64,000 nt of DNA from Peribacillus muralis (GTDB taxonomy: Bacteria > Bacillota > Bacilli > Bacillales > DSM-1321): NCBI RefSeq assembly GCF_001439925.1, contig NZ_LMBV01000005.1, forward strand, positions 1 through 64,000, read 5' to 3'. This document shows, in pieces, positions 24,643 to 34,172 of this stretch (within the stretch, counting starts at the first letter, position 1; every line of letters starts with the position of its first letter). Below the pieces are notes generated by a model. The model had not been told where the DNA came from, searched no databases, and saw nothing but the letters and a program-made list of their open reading frames with translations. A program made the position numbers and the translations under genes.

Positions 24643-25817
24643 TGAGAGAAGTAGTGATTGTAGGGGCGGCGAGGACACCGGTTGGTACGTTTGGAGGCAG
24701 TCTTGCCAATGTTTCCGCGGTTGATTTGGGAGTTGTGGCAGCGAAGGAAGCGATCAAGCGGGCAAATATCTCGGCTGATTTGATCGATGAGGTGTTGGTC
24801 GGAAATATTCTATCTGCCGGATTAGGGCAAAACGTGGCACGTCAGGTTGCGATTCATACAGGGATTCCGGAAACGACGCCAGCCATGGCCATCAATAAAC
24901 TTTGCGGATCCGGACTCCGTACGGTCATAATGGGGGCGCAATTCATTGCTCTCGGTGATGCTGAAGTGATTCTTGCCGGGGGAATTGAAAGCATGAGCAA
25001 TGCTCCGTATTTACTTCCCAATTATCGTTTTGGACAGAAAATGGGGAATGCCGAAGCGGTGGATTCCATGACGAATGACGCCTTAACGGATGTCTTCAAT
25101 CAATATCATATGGGCGTGACGGCTGAGAATATTGCCGAGCAGTGGGAAATCAGCCGCGAAAAGCAGGATGAATTTGCACTAAATAGCCAAAGAAAGGCTG
25201 AAAAGGCGCAGCTTGAAGGACGGTTTGCAGATGAAATCGTACCGGTTGAATATAAACGCCGTGGAAAGACGATCTTGGTCGATCAGGATGAACATCCACG
25301 TCATGGGCTGACGATAGACCAGCTATCGAAGCTGCGTCCTGCTTTTAAGGAAAATGGCACGGTTACGGCAGGAAATGCATCGGGAATAAATGATGGGGGA
25401 GCGATGCTGGTCCTGATGTCCAAAGAAAAAGCGGATGAGCTGGGACTGGAAGCATTAGCGACGATTAAGTCCTATGCAAACGCCGCGCTCGATCCGAAAA
25501 TCATGGGGTACGGTCCAGTGCCTGCGACCAGAAAAGCTTTGGAAAAAGCGGGAATGACAATTGATGATATTGATCTAATGGAAGTGAATGAAGCGTTTGC
25601 GGCGCAGTCGCTTGCAGTAACGAATGACCTTGAGCTGCAGCCGGAGAAAGTGAATGTCAATGGCGGGGCGATTGCACTCGGTCATCCGGTAGGTGCTTCT
25701 GGTGCCCGGATCTTAGTGACGTTATTGTATGAAATGAAGCGTAGAGATGCAAAAACCGGCCTTGCCACATTATGTATTGGCGGCGGACAGGGAACAGCGC
25801 TGATTGTGGAACGGTAA
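24642..25817 (+). CDS. Acetyl-CoA acetyltransferase (thiolase)
   Basis: Thiolase II type enzyme (391 aa) that splits acetoacetyl-CoA into two acetyl-CoA. The acyl-carrying Cys88 lies in NKLCGSGLR, His in [16 protein letters not shown], and the second Cys in LCIGGGQG. All three active-site residues are intact and the length is normal. Two ATGs are adjacent; the second (24642) has better spacing from GGAGG and gives the standard N-terminus [13 protein letters not shown]. It overlaps the dehydrogenase stop. The regulator gene begins 64 bases downstream. Confidence 0.95.
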   Translation: MREVVIVGAARTPVGTFGGSLANVSAVDLGVVAAKEAIKRANISADLIDEVLVGNILSAGLGQNVARQVAIHTGIPETTPAMAINKLCGSGLRTVIMGAQFIALGDAEVILAGGIESMSNAPYLLPNYRFGQKMGNAEAVDSMTNDALTDVFNQYHMGVTAENIAEQWEISREKQDEFALNSQRKAEKAQLEGRFADEIVPVEYKRRGKTILVDQDEHPRHGLTIDQLSKLRPAFKENGTVTAGNASGINDGGAMLVLMSKEKADELGLEALATIKSYANAALDPKIMGYGPVPATRKALEKAGMTIDDIDLMEVNEAFAAQSLAVTNDLELQPEKVNVNGGAIALGHPVGASGARILVTLLYEMKRRDAKTGLATLCIGGGQGTALIVER

Positions 25818-25881
25818 GAGCTTGGCTCCATTTTCCTATGATATAATGGAGGAAACTTCAGACGGGTTAAGGAGAATCGGA

Positions 25882-27552
25882 ATGGCCAGCGATAAGGAAA
25901 CGATACAATTGGAATTAGTGAAAGCGATATTGGAAGAATTGCCTTTTGGTGTTTTAGTAACGAAAAACGAAAAAGAAATCGTTCTAAGAAATCGCATACT
26001 ATCAGAGGTCTTTGCTGAGGATCAAGTTGATCGGCAAATCAATTCGATACTAGACAAAAACCTCATGCCAGCTGTAAATACCCCTATACGTTTGAATGAT
26101 ACAAATGGGATTATCAGAAAAGCGATCGTTCAAATGGCTGATGAGGAGTACCAGATTTATCTCCTATTGTTTACAAATAATAAAAGTGATTTTCTTAATG
26201 TCGATAATCATGAAGAAATTTTGTTTAAGGATATTATCGAAATTGCCTATGATGGCTTGGTGATGGTCGATACACAAGGATATGTCCAAATGCTGAGCCA
26301 CGCATATGCCGATTTCCTTGGGGTCGATCAGGAAAGCTCTATAGGGAAGCATGTAACGGAGGTCATTGAAAATACCCGTATGCATGTAGTTGCCAAAACG
26401 GGTAAGCAAGAGGTCGCTGAATTACAAAAAATCAATGATAATTATATCATTGCGACCCGCTCCCCGATCCGCAAACAAGGTAAGTTAATAGGAGCGGTCG
26501 GAAAGATTCTTTTTAAAAATGTCGGGCAATTCACCGCGCTTTCCAAGCGGATAAACTCACTTGAAGTAGAGCTGAAGAAGTATAAAGGCGATTTTCGCGA
26601 AAGAAATAAAGCCTCTTACACGTTTGATCACTTGATGGGTAGAAGTCCTGCTTTCATGGAGGTGAAGGGTCAAGCCAAAATTGCCGCCAAAAGCGATTCA
26701 AATGTATTGATTTTGGGTGAAAGCGGAACGGGTAAGGAGCTGTTTGCCCATTCGATTCATAACGATAGCAGACGCGCGATGGGCGTATTTGTGAAAGTGA
26801 ACTGTGCCGCCATCCCGGCAGAGCTGCTGGAGTCGGAGCTTTTTGGCTATGAAGAAGGTTCTTTCACCGGTGCGAAAAAAGGCGGAAAAGCTGGGAAGTT
26901 CGAAGCGGCTGAAGGCGGAACGATTTTCCTCGATGAAATCGGTGAGCTGCCGCTGCATATGCAGGTGAAGCTGCTTCGCGTGCTGCAAGAAAAAGAAATC
27001 GAGCGGATCGGTTCGACGGGAAGCATTCCGATTGATGTACGGGTAATCGCTGCTACGAACCGCAATCTGGAGGAAATGGTCTCAAAAGGGGAATTTCGGC
27101 TTGATATGTATTACCGGTTAAAGGTCATGCAATTCCAGGTTCCTTCCTTAAAGGAGCGATCAGAGGACATCGAAATACTGATACATCATTTTGTCGAAAA
27201 GTACCAAAACCTCATGAAAAAGCGCGTAATCGGAATCAGTGACCAAGCATTACGTCTGCTTCGCCTTTACAAATGGCCGGGCAATATCCGTGAGCTGGAA
27301 AATATCATCGAACGGGCAATGAATATCGTTGAAGCAGGGGAAATGATCCGTTCCAAGCATCTCCCGAAAGAAATAACGGGTCATAAGGAAGCAGTCACAA
27401 TCCGCACTTTAGCTGAAGTGATGGATGAGACCGAACGGGCAGCCATCGTTTCATGCCTGGAAATGACTTCAGGCAATAAATCAGAAACGGCCAAAAGACT
27501 CGGCGTGAGCCGAACCACGCTATATGAAAAAATGAATAAATATCGGTTATGA
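25882..27552 (+). CDS. Sigma-54-dependent activator, PAS-PAS-AAA-HTH
   Basis: Enhancer-binding protein of 556 residues. Two PAS-like sensor domains (about 10-105 and 118-225) are followed by a linker and the AAA+ sigma-54 domain (about 250-480). Walker A is GESGTGKE, the sigma-54 contact loop GSFTGA (variant of GAFTGA) and Walker B GTIFLDEIGEL. The Fis-type HTH closes the protein (ETAKRLGVSRTTLYEKMNKY). The ATG at 25882 follows AAGGAG; the frame back to 25804 overlaps thiolase and is not used. Sigma-54 promoters lie both before its own operon (23636) and before the permease-CoA-transferase operon (27911), so it probably senses an acid intermediate and activates both. Confidence 0.93.
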   Translation: MASDKETIQLELVKAILEELPFGVLVTKNEKEIVLRNRILSEVFAEDQVDRQINSILDKNLMPAVNTPIRLNDTNGIIRKAIVQMADEEYQIYLLLFTNNKSDFLNVDNHEEILFKDIIEIAYDGLVMVDTQGYVQMLSHAYADFLGVDQESSIGKHVTEVIENTRMHVVAKTGKQEVAELQKINDNYIIATRSPIRKQGKLIGAVGKILFKNVGQFTALSKRINSLEVELKKYKGDFRERNKASYTFDHLMGRSPAFMEVKGQAKIAAKSDSNVLILGESGTGKELFAHSIHNDSRRAMGVFVKVNCAAIPAELLESELFGYEEGSFTGAKKGGKAGKFEAAEGGTIFLDEIGELPLHMQVKLLRVLQEKEIERIGSTGSIPIDVRVIAATNRNLEEMVSKGEFRLDMYYRLKVMQFQVPSLKERSEDIEILIHHFVEKYQNLMKKRVIGISDQALRLLRLYKWPGNIRELENIIERAMNIVEAGEMIRSKHLPKEITGHKEAVTIRTLAEVMDETERAAIVSCLEMTSGNKSETAKRLGVSRTTLYEKMNKYRL

Positions 27553-27569
27553 ATGTAGAAACCACTTTC

Positions 27570-27605
27570 AGACTGTAGGCAAATTCGTATGCCTGCAGTC
27601 TTTTT
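27570..27605 (+). terminator. Terminator after the activator gene
   Basis: AGACTGTAGGCA pairs with TGCCTGCAGTCT, followed by TTTT. The 570-base stretch 27606-28175 holds the promoter and cre site listed next, and no gene. Confidence 0.8.
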
Positions 27606-27910
27606 ATTGATGGGAAAATAGTTACCTTTCCGCTGATTGCCTGCAGTGTAAAGGAACGGTCTAATTCCATCTTAGTTCTCACGCAAAATGGATTCGAACG
27701 GAAAAAGCGCTAGCAACTATGCGCTGGTGTCAGGAATTCCGTACATAAATAAACAGAGAGTTATAATGTTGTAAGAAAAGGCTTACACTTTTTGTGGAGT
27801 GTATACGCATGTGTACTGAAACCTTGACAGTTTTAAGAGATTTTATAGTTTGACAGGGAAATGAAATGTTGGAAAAGGCTTAAAAGATGAGATTTTCGAT
27901 CGTAGGTAAG

Positions 27911-27928
27911 TTGGCACACTACTTGCAT
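27911..27928 (+). promoter_or_regulatory. Sigma-54 promoter for the permease-scoAB operon
   Basis: TTGGCACACTACTTGCAT is a near-perfect -24/-12 element (TGGCAC-N5-TTGCA). It leaves an untranslated leader of about 240 bases. The 300 bases upstream include the inverted motif GTGTATACGCATGTGTAC (near 27800), a candidate activator site. Confidence 0.88.
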
Positions 27929-28004
27929 ATTTACTTTAAGAATGGCCTATCTGTCATGTTATACATGTTTCTACGTAATAATAATGGTATTCAACAAATT
28001 TTGT

Positions 28005-28018
28005 TGAAAGCGTTATCA
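28005..28018 (+). promoter_or_regulatory. CcpA catabolite-responsive element (cre)
   Basis: TGAAAGCGTTATCA fits the cre consensus TGWAANCGNTNWCA at every position. It lies about 80 bases downstream of the sigma-54 start point, inside the leader, where bound CcpA would act as a roadblock in the presence of good sugars. Confidence 0.75.
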
Positions 28019-28175
28019 AAGAGGGGATGCGTAGTGCGATCATTCAGCTTGACTTGGGGAAGGCAGGTTTGGGTGGTAAAAGTAGTAAAGATATGGAGCT
28101 TAGGAGATTGATAGTTCTGCTTAAAGGCTTGCGAAAAAATATTTTTGGGGCTATGAGAGAAAAGGGGGAAATGAA

Positions 28176-29561
28176 TTGGTGATTCAAATTTTAGCCATAG
28201 TTGTGGCGCTAGGACTTTTAATCTTTTTAGCCTACCGGGGCTATCCGGTCATTATCATTGCACCAATCGTTACGTTATTGGCGGTCATTTTATCTGGTGG
28301 ACATTTGCTGCCGAGTTATACAGAGACATACATGACGTTTGCGGCTAACTATGTGAAAGCATTTTTTCCGATATTCTTATTAGGAGCCGTATTTGGAAAA
28401 GTCATGGAAATGAGCGGTGCTGCAGCATCCATCGCCAAGACCATCGTCAAATCACTAGGCTCAAAGCAAGCCATTCTTGCTGTCGTACTGGCCTGTTCGG
28501 CGCTGACATATGGCGGGGTATCACTGTTTGTTGTGGCATTTGCCGTTTATCCATTTGCAGCAGCCATCTTTAAAGAAGCAGACATTCCAAAACGATTATT
28601 GCCAGGAACGATAGCATTGGGCGCATTCACATATACGATGGATGCACTTCCTGGAACACCTCAAATCCAAAATATCATTCCAACGAACTATTTCGGAACA
28701 GATACGTATGCCTCGCCAATCATCGGGATTATTGGCGCGATCATGGTATTCACTGGAGGGATGCTCTGGTTAGAGCGTCGTCGTAAACAAGCGGTGGCAG
28801 CTGGTGAAGGCTACGGGGAAGGACATATTAATGAACCGGAAAGTGCCGAACAACAAAACCTGCCTAATTTTTGGCTGGCCATCGTACCGCTCATCCTGGT
28901 CGTCGTCTTCAATTTCGCTTTCAGCCGCAGTGCCATTTCGGTTAAGCACTGGTATGATGCATCGATGTTGAAGGAAACATTCAACATTGCCGATGTAAGC
29001 ACCGTCACTTCATCCTGGTCTTTGATTGTCGCACTGACAATCGGTATCATTGCAGCGATGCTTCTGAATGTTGGACGAATCAAGGTCAAATTGGCGAGTG
29101 GATTGACCGCTGCTGCTATGGGATCTTTGCTTGCCATATTCAATACCGCATCTGAAGTTGGGTTCGGGAATGTTGTGAAAACGCTTCCTGGATTCTCGGT
29201 CATTCAAAACTGGGTGTTCAATGCAAGCGGCAATCCACTCGTGTCGGAAGCTATTGCCGTCAATGTGCTGGCAGGAATTACAGGATCTGCATCTGGCGGA
29301 CTTTCGATTGCATTAGAGGTTATGGGAAGTCACTATTTGCAGCTCGCCCAAAATGTCGGTATTACCCCGGAAATGCTGCATCGAATTGCATCGATGGCCT
29401 CAGGCGGTATGGATACGCTGCCGCATAACGGTGCCGTCATTACCTTACTTGCCATTACGGGACTGACTCATCGTCAATCGTATAAGGATATCTTTGCGAT
29501 CACGATCTTGAAAACAGTGACGGTGTTCATCCTTGCTTTTGCAACTTCATTATTTATTTAA
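28176..29561 (+). CDS. GntP-family permease, third paralogue
   Basis: GntP-type transporter of 461 residues, about 12 helices, with FPIFLLGAVFGKVMEMSG, YGGVSLFVVAFAVYPFA, GTPQIQNIIP, GSASGGLSIALEVMG and MDTLPHNGAVITLLAITG. It is the first gene of an operon with the two CoA-transferase subunits, 32 bases downstream. B. subtilis has the same gene set (yxjC-scoA-scoB), so acetoacetate or 3-hydroxybutyrate is the probable substrate. Either the TTG at 28176 or the GTG at 28179 can be the start after AAAGGGGG. Control is by sigma-54 and probably CcpA, as described for the upstream sites. Confidence 0.92.
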   Translation: MVIQILAIVVALGLLIFLAYRGYPVIIIAPIVTLLAVILSGGHLLPSYTETYMTFAANYVKAFFPIFLLGAVFGKVMEMSGAAASIAKTIVKSLGSKQAILAVVLACSALTYGGVSLFVVAFAVYPFAAAIFKEADIPKRLLPGTIALGAFTYTMDALPGTPQIQNIIPTNYFGTDTYASPIIGIIGAIMVFTGGMLWLERRRKQAVAAGEGYGEGHINEPESAEQQNLPNFWLAIVPLILVVVFNFAFSRSAISVKHWYDASMLKETFNIADVSTVTSSWSLIVALTIGIIAAMLLNVGRIKVKLASGLTAAAMGSLLAIFNTASEVGFGNVVKTLPGFSVIQNWVFNASGNPLVSEAIAVNVLAGITGSASGGLSIALEVMGSHYLQLAQNVGITPEMLHRIASMASGGMDTLPHNGAVITLLAITGLTHRQSYKDIFAITILKTVTVFILAFATSLFI

Positions 29562-29593
29562 TAGAATAGTATTAAGAATGGAGATGATGGGAA

Positions 29594-30289
29594 ATGAGTA
29601 AATTATTAACATCTTTTGATAACGCAATTGAAAGAATCGAGGATGGAGCAACCATTATCGTTGGGGGGTTCGGATTAAGCGGAATTCCCGAAAAACTAAT
29701 CATTGCTTTACGTAACAAAGGTGTAAAGGATTTAACGATCGTCAGCAACAATTGTGGTGTCGATGATTGGGGTCTGGGCCTTTTGCTGGAAAATAAACAA
29801 ATCAAAAAAATGATCGCTTCTTATGTAGGGGAAAACAAGTTATTCGAACAGCAATTTTTAAGTGGAGAGCTGGAGGTCGAGCTAGTTCCCCAAGGAACGC
29901 TTGCTGAACGGCTAAGAGCGGGCGGAGCGGGAATTCCTGCCTTTTATACAGCAACAGGAGTAGGAACGGAAGTCGCAAAAGGTAAAGAACATAAAGAGTT
30001 TGACGGCCGCACATACATTATGGAAAAAGGGATCGTCGGAGATTTTGCCTTTGTAAAAGCTTGGAAAGCTGATCATTTCGGCAATCTTGTTTATCGGAAA
30101 ACGGCAAGGAATTTTAACCCTGTCGTTGCCACCGCAGGGAAAGTCACGTTGGTCGAAGTGGAGGAGCTTGTAGGAATTGGGGAGCTCGATCCAGATGATA
30201 TTCATACTTCAGGGGTTTATGTACAAAAAGTGCTTGTAGGAAATGACTATGAAAAACGAATTGAAAAACTTACAACTGCTAACGCATAA
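29594..30289 (+). CDS. scoA: Succinyl-CoA:3-ketoacid CoA-transferase subunit A
   Basis: Alpha subunit (231 aa) of the enzyme that moves CoA from succinyl-CoA to acetoacetate. Typical features are [14 protein letters not shown] near residue 23, the block [20 protein letters not shown], and the C-terminal [16 protein letters not shown]. It lies between the GntP permease gene and the beta-subunit gene (17 bases further), with GGAGATG before the ATG. The oxyanion glycine loop is intact. The product acetoacetyl-CoA would be split by the thiolase encoded 5 kb upstream. Confidence 0.95.
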   Translation: MSKLLTSFDNAIERIEDGATIIVGGFGLSGIPEKLIIALRNKGVKDLTIVSNNCGVDDWGLGLLLENKQIKKMIASYVGENKLFEQQFLSGELEVELVPQGTLAERLRAGGAGIPAFYTATGVGTEVAKGKEHKEFDGRTYIMEKGIVGDFAFVKAWKADHFGNLVYRKTARNFNPVVATAGKVTLVEVEELVGIGELDPDDIHTSGVYVQKVLVGNDYEKRIEKLTTANA

Positions 30290-30306
30290 AAAGGGGGAGT
30301 ATTCGA

Positions 30307-30954
30307 ATGAAAAGACAGCAAATTTTAGAACGGGCCGTTAAAGAAATCCAAGATGGTATGTGTGTCAATTTAGGGATCGGAATGCCGACCTTGATTGCCA
30401 ACATGATTCCAAATGACTTTAATGTTATGCTGCAATCGGAAAATGGCTTACTCGGAATCGGGCCATATCCACAAAAGGATGAAGTCGATCCGGATTTGAT
30501 CAATGCCGGAAAAGAAACGGTAACCGCAAAAGCAGGTGCATCTTTTTTTGATAGCGCTGAATCGTTTGCGATGATTCGCGGCGGCCATATCGATCTAGCG
30601 ATTTTAGGCGGGATGGAAGTTTCCGAGAATGGGGACTTGGCGAACTGGATGATTCCAGGGAAGATGGTAAAAGGGATGGGCGGAGCGATGGACCTCGTCC
30701 AAGGCGCAAAACGCATCGTTGTCATTATGGACCATGTGAACAAGCATGGTGAATCCAAAGTGAAAAAGAATTGTTCACTGCCATTGACGGGAGAAAAGGT
30801 CGTCCATTGCCTGATTACCGAATTGGCTGTTTTCCAGTTTACAGAAGCCGGAATGGAATTGCTTGAATTGCAAAATGGCGTAACGCTGGATGAAGTGAAA
30901 AGCAAAACGGAAGCTGAATTTACAATAAGCCCTTCCATTGAAATTAGGGCATAA
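30307..30954 (+). CDS. scoB: Succinyl-CoA:3-ketoacid CoA-transferase subunit B
   Basis: Beta subunit (215 aa), which carries the catalytic glutamate in SENGLLGIGPYP. Other family blocks are VNLGIGMPTL, GGHIDLAILGGMEVSENGDLANW, GKMVKGMGGAMDLV and MDHVNKHGESK. Last gene of the permease-scoA-scoB operon; it has AAGGGGG before its ATG and a very strong terminator downstream. Compared with the lysine-cluster pair at 40567-41912 it is a clear paralogue, but with Pro-rather-than-Asp ending of the GTGPMPD-like motif. Confidence 0.95.
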   Translation: MKRQQILERAVKEIQDGMCVNLGIGMPTLIANMIPNDFNVMLQSENGLLGIGPYPQKDEVDPDLINAGKETVTAKAGASFFDSAESFAMIRGGHIDLAILGGMEVSENGDLANWMIPGKMVKGMGGAMDLVQGAKRIVVIMDHVNKHGESKVKKNCSLPLTGEKVVHCLITELAVFQFTEAGMELLELQNGVTLDEVKSKTEAEFTISPSIEIRA

Positions 30955-30971
30955 GGTAAGAGATTAATAGG

Positions 30972-31021
30972 AATAGACTACTTTTATTTCGTGCACGAAA
31001 TAAAAGTAGTCTATTTTTTTT
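30972..31021 (+). terminator. Strong terminator of the scoAB operon
   Basis: A long perfect inverted repeat (AATAGACTACTTTTATTTCG and complement) is followed by eight T. Confidence 0.92.
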
Positions 31022-31090
31022 GTCTTTAACAATCATATTTAAGGTATCATTACAGTAACGTAGAAAAGCTCGCCCTGGAGGTTTAAAAAA

Positions 31091-32335
31091 GTGGAGAAAC
31101 GTTTGGGTAAGGAAAAGTACAACAAAATCTATATGATGCAGCTGGCAACGATTTTTTTAGGATTCATTATTTTTGGTTTTTCGGAAAACATTAAAGGTCC
31201 GGCAATTCCGCGGATACAAGTCGATTTCATGTTGAACGAATCGCAACTTGGCACGTTGTTATCGCTCAATGCATTAGGGTATTTGATAGCGTGTTCATTC
31301 ACGGCATTTCTAACCCGGATCTGGGGAATCAAAATCGTAAGTATCTCTGCCTTTGGAGCCATGATTTTATCGGGTGTTCTCATCTTTTTCTCCCGCGGTT
31401 ATCCGTTGTTTTCCTCGTCTTACTTTCTGATGTACATCGGTAACGGGATGCTTGAGATTGCCCTCGCTATTCTTGGGGCGCGCATTTTCGTGAAAAATAC
31501 GGGAACGATGATGAATTTGACTCATGGCTTCTATGGGCTAAGTTCCACCGTGGCCCCCTTGATTGCAATTGGCGTCATGTCGGTTAATATATCTGGTCAT
31601 ACGCTCGACTGGCGCGGCATGTATCTTGTTATGCTCTCCCTGTCGGTTGTTCCGATTATATTTGCTTTAGGCAGTTCTTTTCCCGGTGATGATCTTCCGG
31701 ATAGTGACCGGGTTCCGTTGAAAATGCTGGTGCGGGATCGGGCCATCTGGTTCATGGTCCTGATTCTTTCGTTTGGTGTCGTATCGGAATTGGCGGTAGG
31801 CGGTTGGTTAGTGAATTATTTGGAGAAGGTGTACGAATGGGATACCGTCACTGCTTCCGGTATGCTTTCTGCCTTTTTCCTCTGCTTTACGCTTGCACGT
31901 CTGTTATTGGGACCTGTAACAGACAAAATCGGTTTCAACCTGTCGCTTATCATTTTCTCGGGGAGTTCGGCCATATGCACCTTTGCCGCCATTCTTGGAG
32001 GAGAAAAGCTAGCTTTTTTGTTCGCTGCGGCAGGAATTGGGATAGCGATGATTTACCCGACGGTTATGGCGTTTATTGCAAAAAGATACCCTAACGGCAG
32101 TGATACGGCCATTACGTTTACCGTTACGCTAATGGGAGTAGGCAGCGTTGTCGGCAACTATCTCATCGGAGGAATCATTGAAGCGGTCAAAAATCTGTAC
32201 GGACCCGATACGTCCATAGGCTTGCTTCGCGGACTTCAAGCCGGGTATGGATTCATCGGATTGTGTGCTGCCATATGTGCGATTTGCAGTTGTGTTTTAT
32301 ACCGTTTTCTTAAAAAGCGAAAAGAACTCATTTAA
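31091..32335 (+). CDS. MFS transporter, FucP/FHS-like
   Basis: Major-facilitator transporter of 414 residues with 12 helices. The N-terminal pattern FGFSENIKGPAIPRIQVDF and the loop GRxTDKIGF-type motif (LGPVTDKIGFNLS) point to the FHS/sugar-type branch. Charged loops are short and there is no extra domain. The GTG at 31091 has GGAGG 11 bases before it. It is a single-gene unit after the scoAB terminator, so linkage to ketone-body use is not implied by an operon. Substrate unknown; a sugar or small metabolite is the usual guess for this branch. Confidence 0.85.
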   Translation: MEKRLGKEKYNKIYMMQLATIFLGFIIFGFSENIKGPAIPRIQVDFMLNESQLGTLLSLNALGYLIACSFTAFLTRIWGIKIVSISAFGAMILSGVLIFFSRGYPLFSSSYFLMYIGNGMLEIALAILGARIFVKNTGTMMNLTHGFYGLSSTVAPLIAIGVMSVNISGHTLDWRGMYLVMLSLSVVPIIFALGSSFPGDDLPDSDRVPLKMLVRDRAIWFMVLILSFGVVSELAVGGWLVNYLEKVYEWDTVTASGMLSAFFLCFTLARLLLGPVTDKIGFNLSLIIFSGSSAICTFAAILGGEKLAFLFAAAGIGIAMIYPTVMAFIAKRYPNGSDTAITFTVTLMGVGSVVGNYLIGGIIEAVKNLYGPDTSIGLLRGLQAGYGFIGLCAAICAICSCVLYRFLKKRKELI

Positions 32336-32440
32336 CGTGTTGATAGCGAAGTAACCGTATGAAATTTGTCCCTGCCATGCTACTTTTCCGTTAAAAAGGC
32401 TTATATAAAGTCTGATGGAAACGTGAATGGAGGGATTATA

Positions 32441-33292
32441 TTGAAAGTGGCATTAAAAACATTACTGGATCGATCAGTGAAGAAGATGGGCAAGGCGATG
32501 AATCCTGTAGTGAGGGCATCAGCATTGGAGATGATCGAACGCGCATACAGTGAAGGGATCAATGTACAGATAAGTGCAGGTCACCGCTCTTTGGAAGAAC
32601 AAGCCGCGCTTTATGGTCAAGGACGAGTTTACAGCTACAATGGAAAAAACTATAGTAATCTAGCTAAGCCAGTTGTAACGAATGCTAAACCAGGCCAGTC
32701 TTATCATAATTTTGGCCTCGCCATCGATTTCTTCATTGTGAGTGATGATGGCAGGAACGCGATATGGACCGTCAATTCAAGGTGGAAGCGTGTCGCTGCA
32801 ATAGGAAAGGATTTAGGATTTAAATGGGGTGGGGATTGGAGTGGATTCAAGGATTATCCCCATCTGGAAATGCCACATCTTACTCCTAAGACCAATAAAG
32901 AAAATAGCCAAATAATCTCGATTCAAAAAACAGTAAACAGCCGATATAAAACCAATCTAGCGGTGGATGGGATGTATGGTCCTAAAACTAGATCGGCCCT
33001 TATAAAAGGCTTACAAACCGAGCTAAATAAGCAATTCGACACAAAGCTCGCCGTCGATGGAAAATGGGGCCCAAAAACCAAGGCAGCGATCGTCACCATA
33101 AAAAAAGGTGCTAGCTGCAAGATCACATGGATCCTGCAAGCTGCACTCTATATGGAAGGATTTAACCCCGGCCCCCTTGACTCACGATTCGGGAATAAAA
33201 CCGAAACGGCATTACTTAACTACCAAAAAGCAAGCAAAATTACTGCAAATAAACAAGCCAGTAAAGAAACTTGGAACCAATTGTTCGCTTAA
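32441..33292 (+). CDS. M15 L-alanyl-D-glutamate peptidase with PG-binding repeats
   Basis: Cell-wall peptidase of 283 residues, like CwlK or phage Ply500 endolysins. Zinc ligands of the M15 family are visible: His89 and Asp96 (QSYHNFGLAIDF) and His141 (HLEMPH), with SAGHRS upstream. The C-terminal half (160-283) has three peptidoglycan-binding-like repeats (VDGMYGPKTRSAL, VDGKWGPKTKAAI, LDSRFGNKTETAL). The TTG at 32441 follows ATGGAGGGATTATA. No signal peptide is present, which is typical of phage endolysins or mother-cell enzymes released by lysis. No other phage gene is nearby. Confidence 0.88.
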   Translation: MKVALKTLLDRSVKKMGKAMNPVVRASALEMIERAYSEGINVQISAGHRSLEEQAALYGQGRVYSYNGKNYSNLAKPVVTNAKPGQSYHNFGLAIDFFIVSDDGRNAIWTVNSRWKRVAAIGKDLGFKWGGDWSGFKDYPHLEMPHLTPKTNKENSQIISIQKTVNSRYKTNLAVDGMYGPKTRSALIKGLQTELNKQFDTKLAVDGKWGPKTKAAIVTIKKGASCKITWILQAALYMEGFNPGPLDSRFGNKTETALLNYQKASKITANKQASKETWNQLFA

Positions 33293-33344
33293 TAGAGTAT
33301 GAGCGCAAAACCAGCTAATCTGAATAGCAAAACTACTCGAAACC

Positions 33345-33490
33345 CACCTCTCAGCGAAATAATTCAACCTGTGTGGAAATAATTCAACCAACCCGGGAAT
33401 AAACCATCCAATTCAAGCAATAATTCGACTTTCCCGGGAAATAATTCACTTAAATCTAACAAAGTTCGACTTCCCCGGAATATTCCTTTC
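33345..33490. repeat. 20-21-bp phased intergenic repeats, cluster 2
   Basis: About seven loose copies of an AATAATTCAACC(N8) unit occupy the gap between two convergent genes. ATTC or GTTC anchors occur at 33362, 33382, 33411, 33423, 33444 and 33464, mostly 20-21 apart. The same family recurs at 54381-54530. Confidence 0.75.
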
Positions 33491-33520
33491 TACACAACAA
33501 TCCGCAATCGATTTAAGGGT

Positions 33521-34039
33521 TCATTCTAGCTCTAGGCACCAATCATTGCATTGCATGAAGCTCCCTGGCGGATATTCAAATTCGCTTTCGGAGATGAGGG
33601 TGAAGCCGAGCTTGCGGCATATCGCATTGGACGCTGCGTTATGGACGGATGGAAATGCGTGAATGGAGCGGTATTTGCGTTCGTCCTTGATTTTGGCTAT
33701 GACAGCCTTCATGGCATCTGACGCCAGACCTTTCCCCTGAAAAGAGGGGAGGACGCTCCAGCCGATTTCATACACATTTTCATCGTTCCAGACGGTTTGC
33801 CAGTAGCCTACCGAGCCAACAGCATCTGCCTCTGGCAGGATGATGCTGAACATGCATCCTTCATCGCCAATCTGTAGATATCTTTGATGGCGTTTCAGGA
33901 TTTGTTCTTTACTTTCTGGACCACCAAGATGCTCCATCATTTTCGGTTCATTGAGTTGAAAAAGTAGATCAAGGTCCTTCTCTCCCCAAGGCTTAATTTC
34001 TAATTTGGTTTCATGCATTCTTTTTGGAATCCCAATCAC
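33521..34039 (-). CDS. GNAT-family N-acetyltransferase (RimJ-like)
   Basis: Acetyltransferase of about 170 residues. The acetyl-CoA loop is LPSFQGKGLASDAMKAVI (Q/RxxGxG/A), and the C-terminal NAASNAICRKLGF is typical of RimJ/L-type GNATs. The start is not certain: a GTG at 34039 lies inside the ribosome site AAAGGGGTGA, and the next in-frame ATG is at 34018. The substrate is unknown. The gene is divergent from the KamR-like activator. No operon partner. Confidence 0.83.
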   Translation of the reverse strand: MIGIPKRMHETKLEIKPWGEKDLDLLFQLNEPKMMEHLGGPESKEQILKRHQRYLQIGDEGCMFSIILPEADAVGSVGYWQTVWNDENVYEIGWSVLPSFQGKGLASDAMKAVIAKIKDERKYRSIHAFPSVHNAASNAICRKLGFTLISESEFEYPPGSFMQCNDWCLELE

Positions 34040-34119
34040 CCCTTTTATATTAATTTCCCTATAGAAAGGGAAACTCCTTTTTCAAGCTTTGTTGATTCTG
34101 TGAAACTATTTACCAATAA

Positions 34120-34129
34120 ATGATATAAT
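34120..34129 (+). promoter_or_regulatory. Extended -10 promoter of the KamR-like gene
   Basis: TGATATAAT is a perfect -10 hexamer with a TGN extension, 44 bases before the start. No good -35 is visible. Confidence 0.45.
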
Positions 34130-34172
34130 TTACAAGTGATTCTATCAAATGACAGAGAACGGAGATGAAGAA

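Noticed and set aside
27887-28111. 74-aa frame upstream of the third GntP permease
   Set aside because: It runs across the sigma-54 promoter and the cre site, has no ribosome site, and its sequence is unlike a protein.
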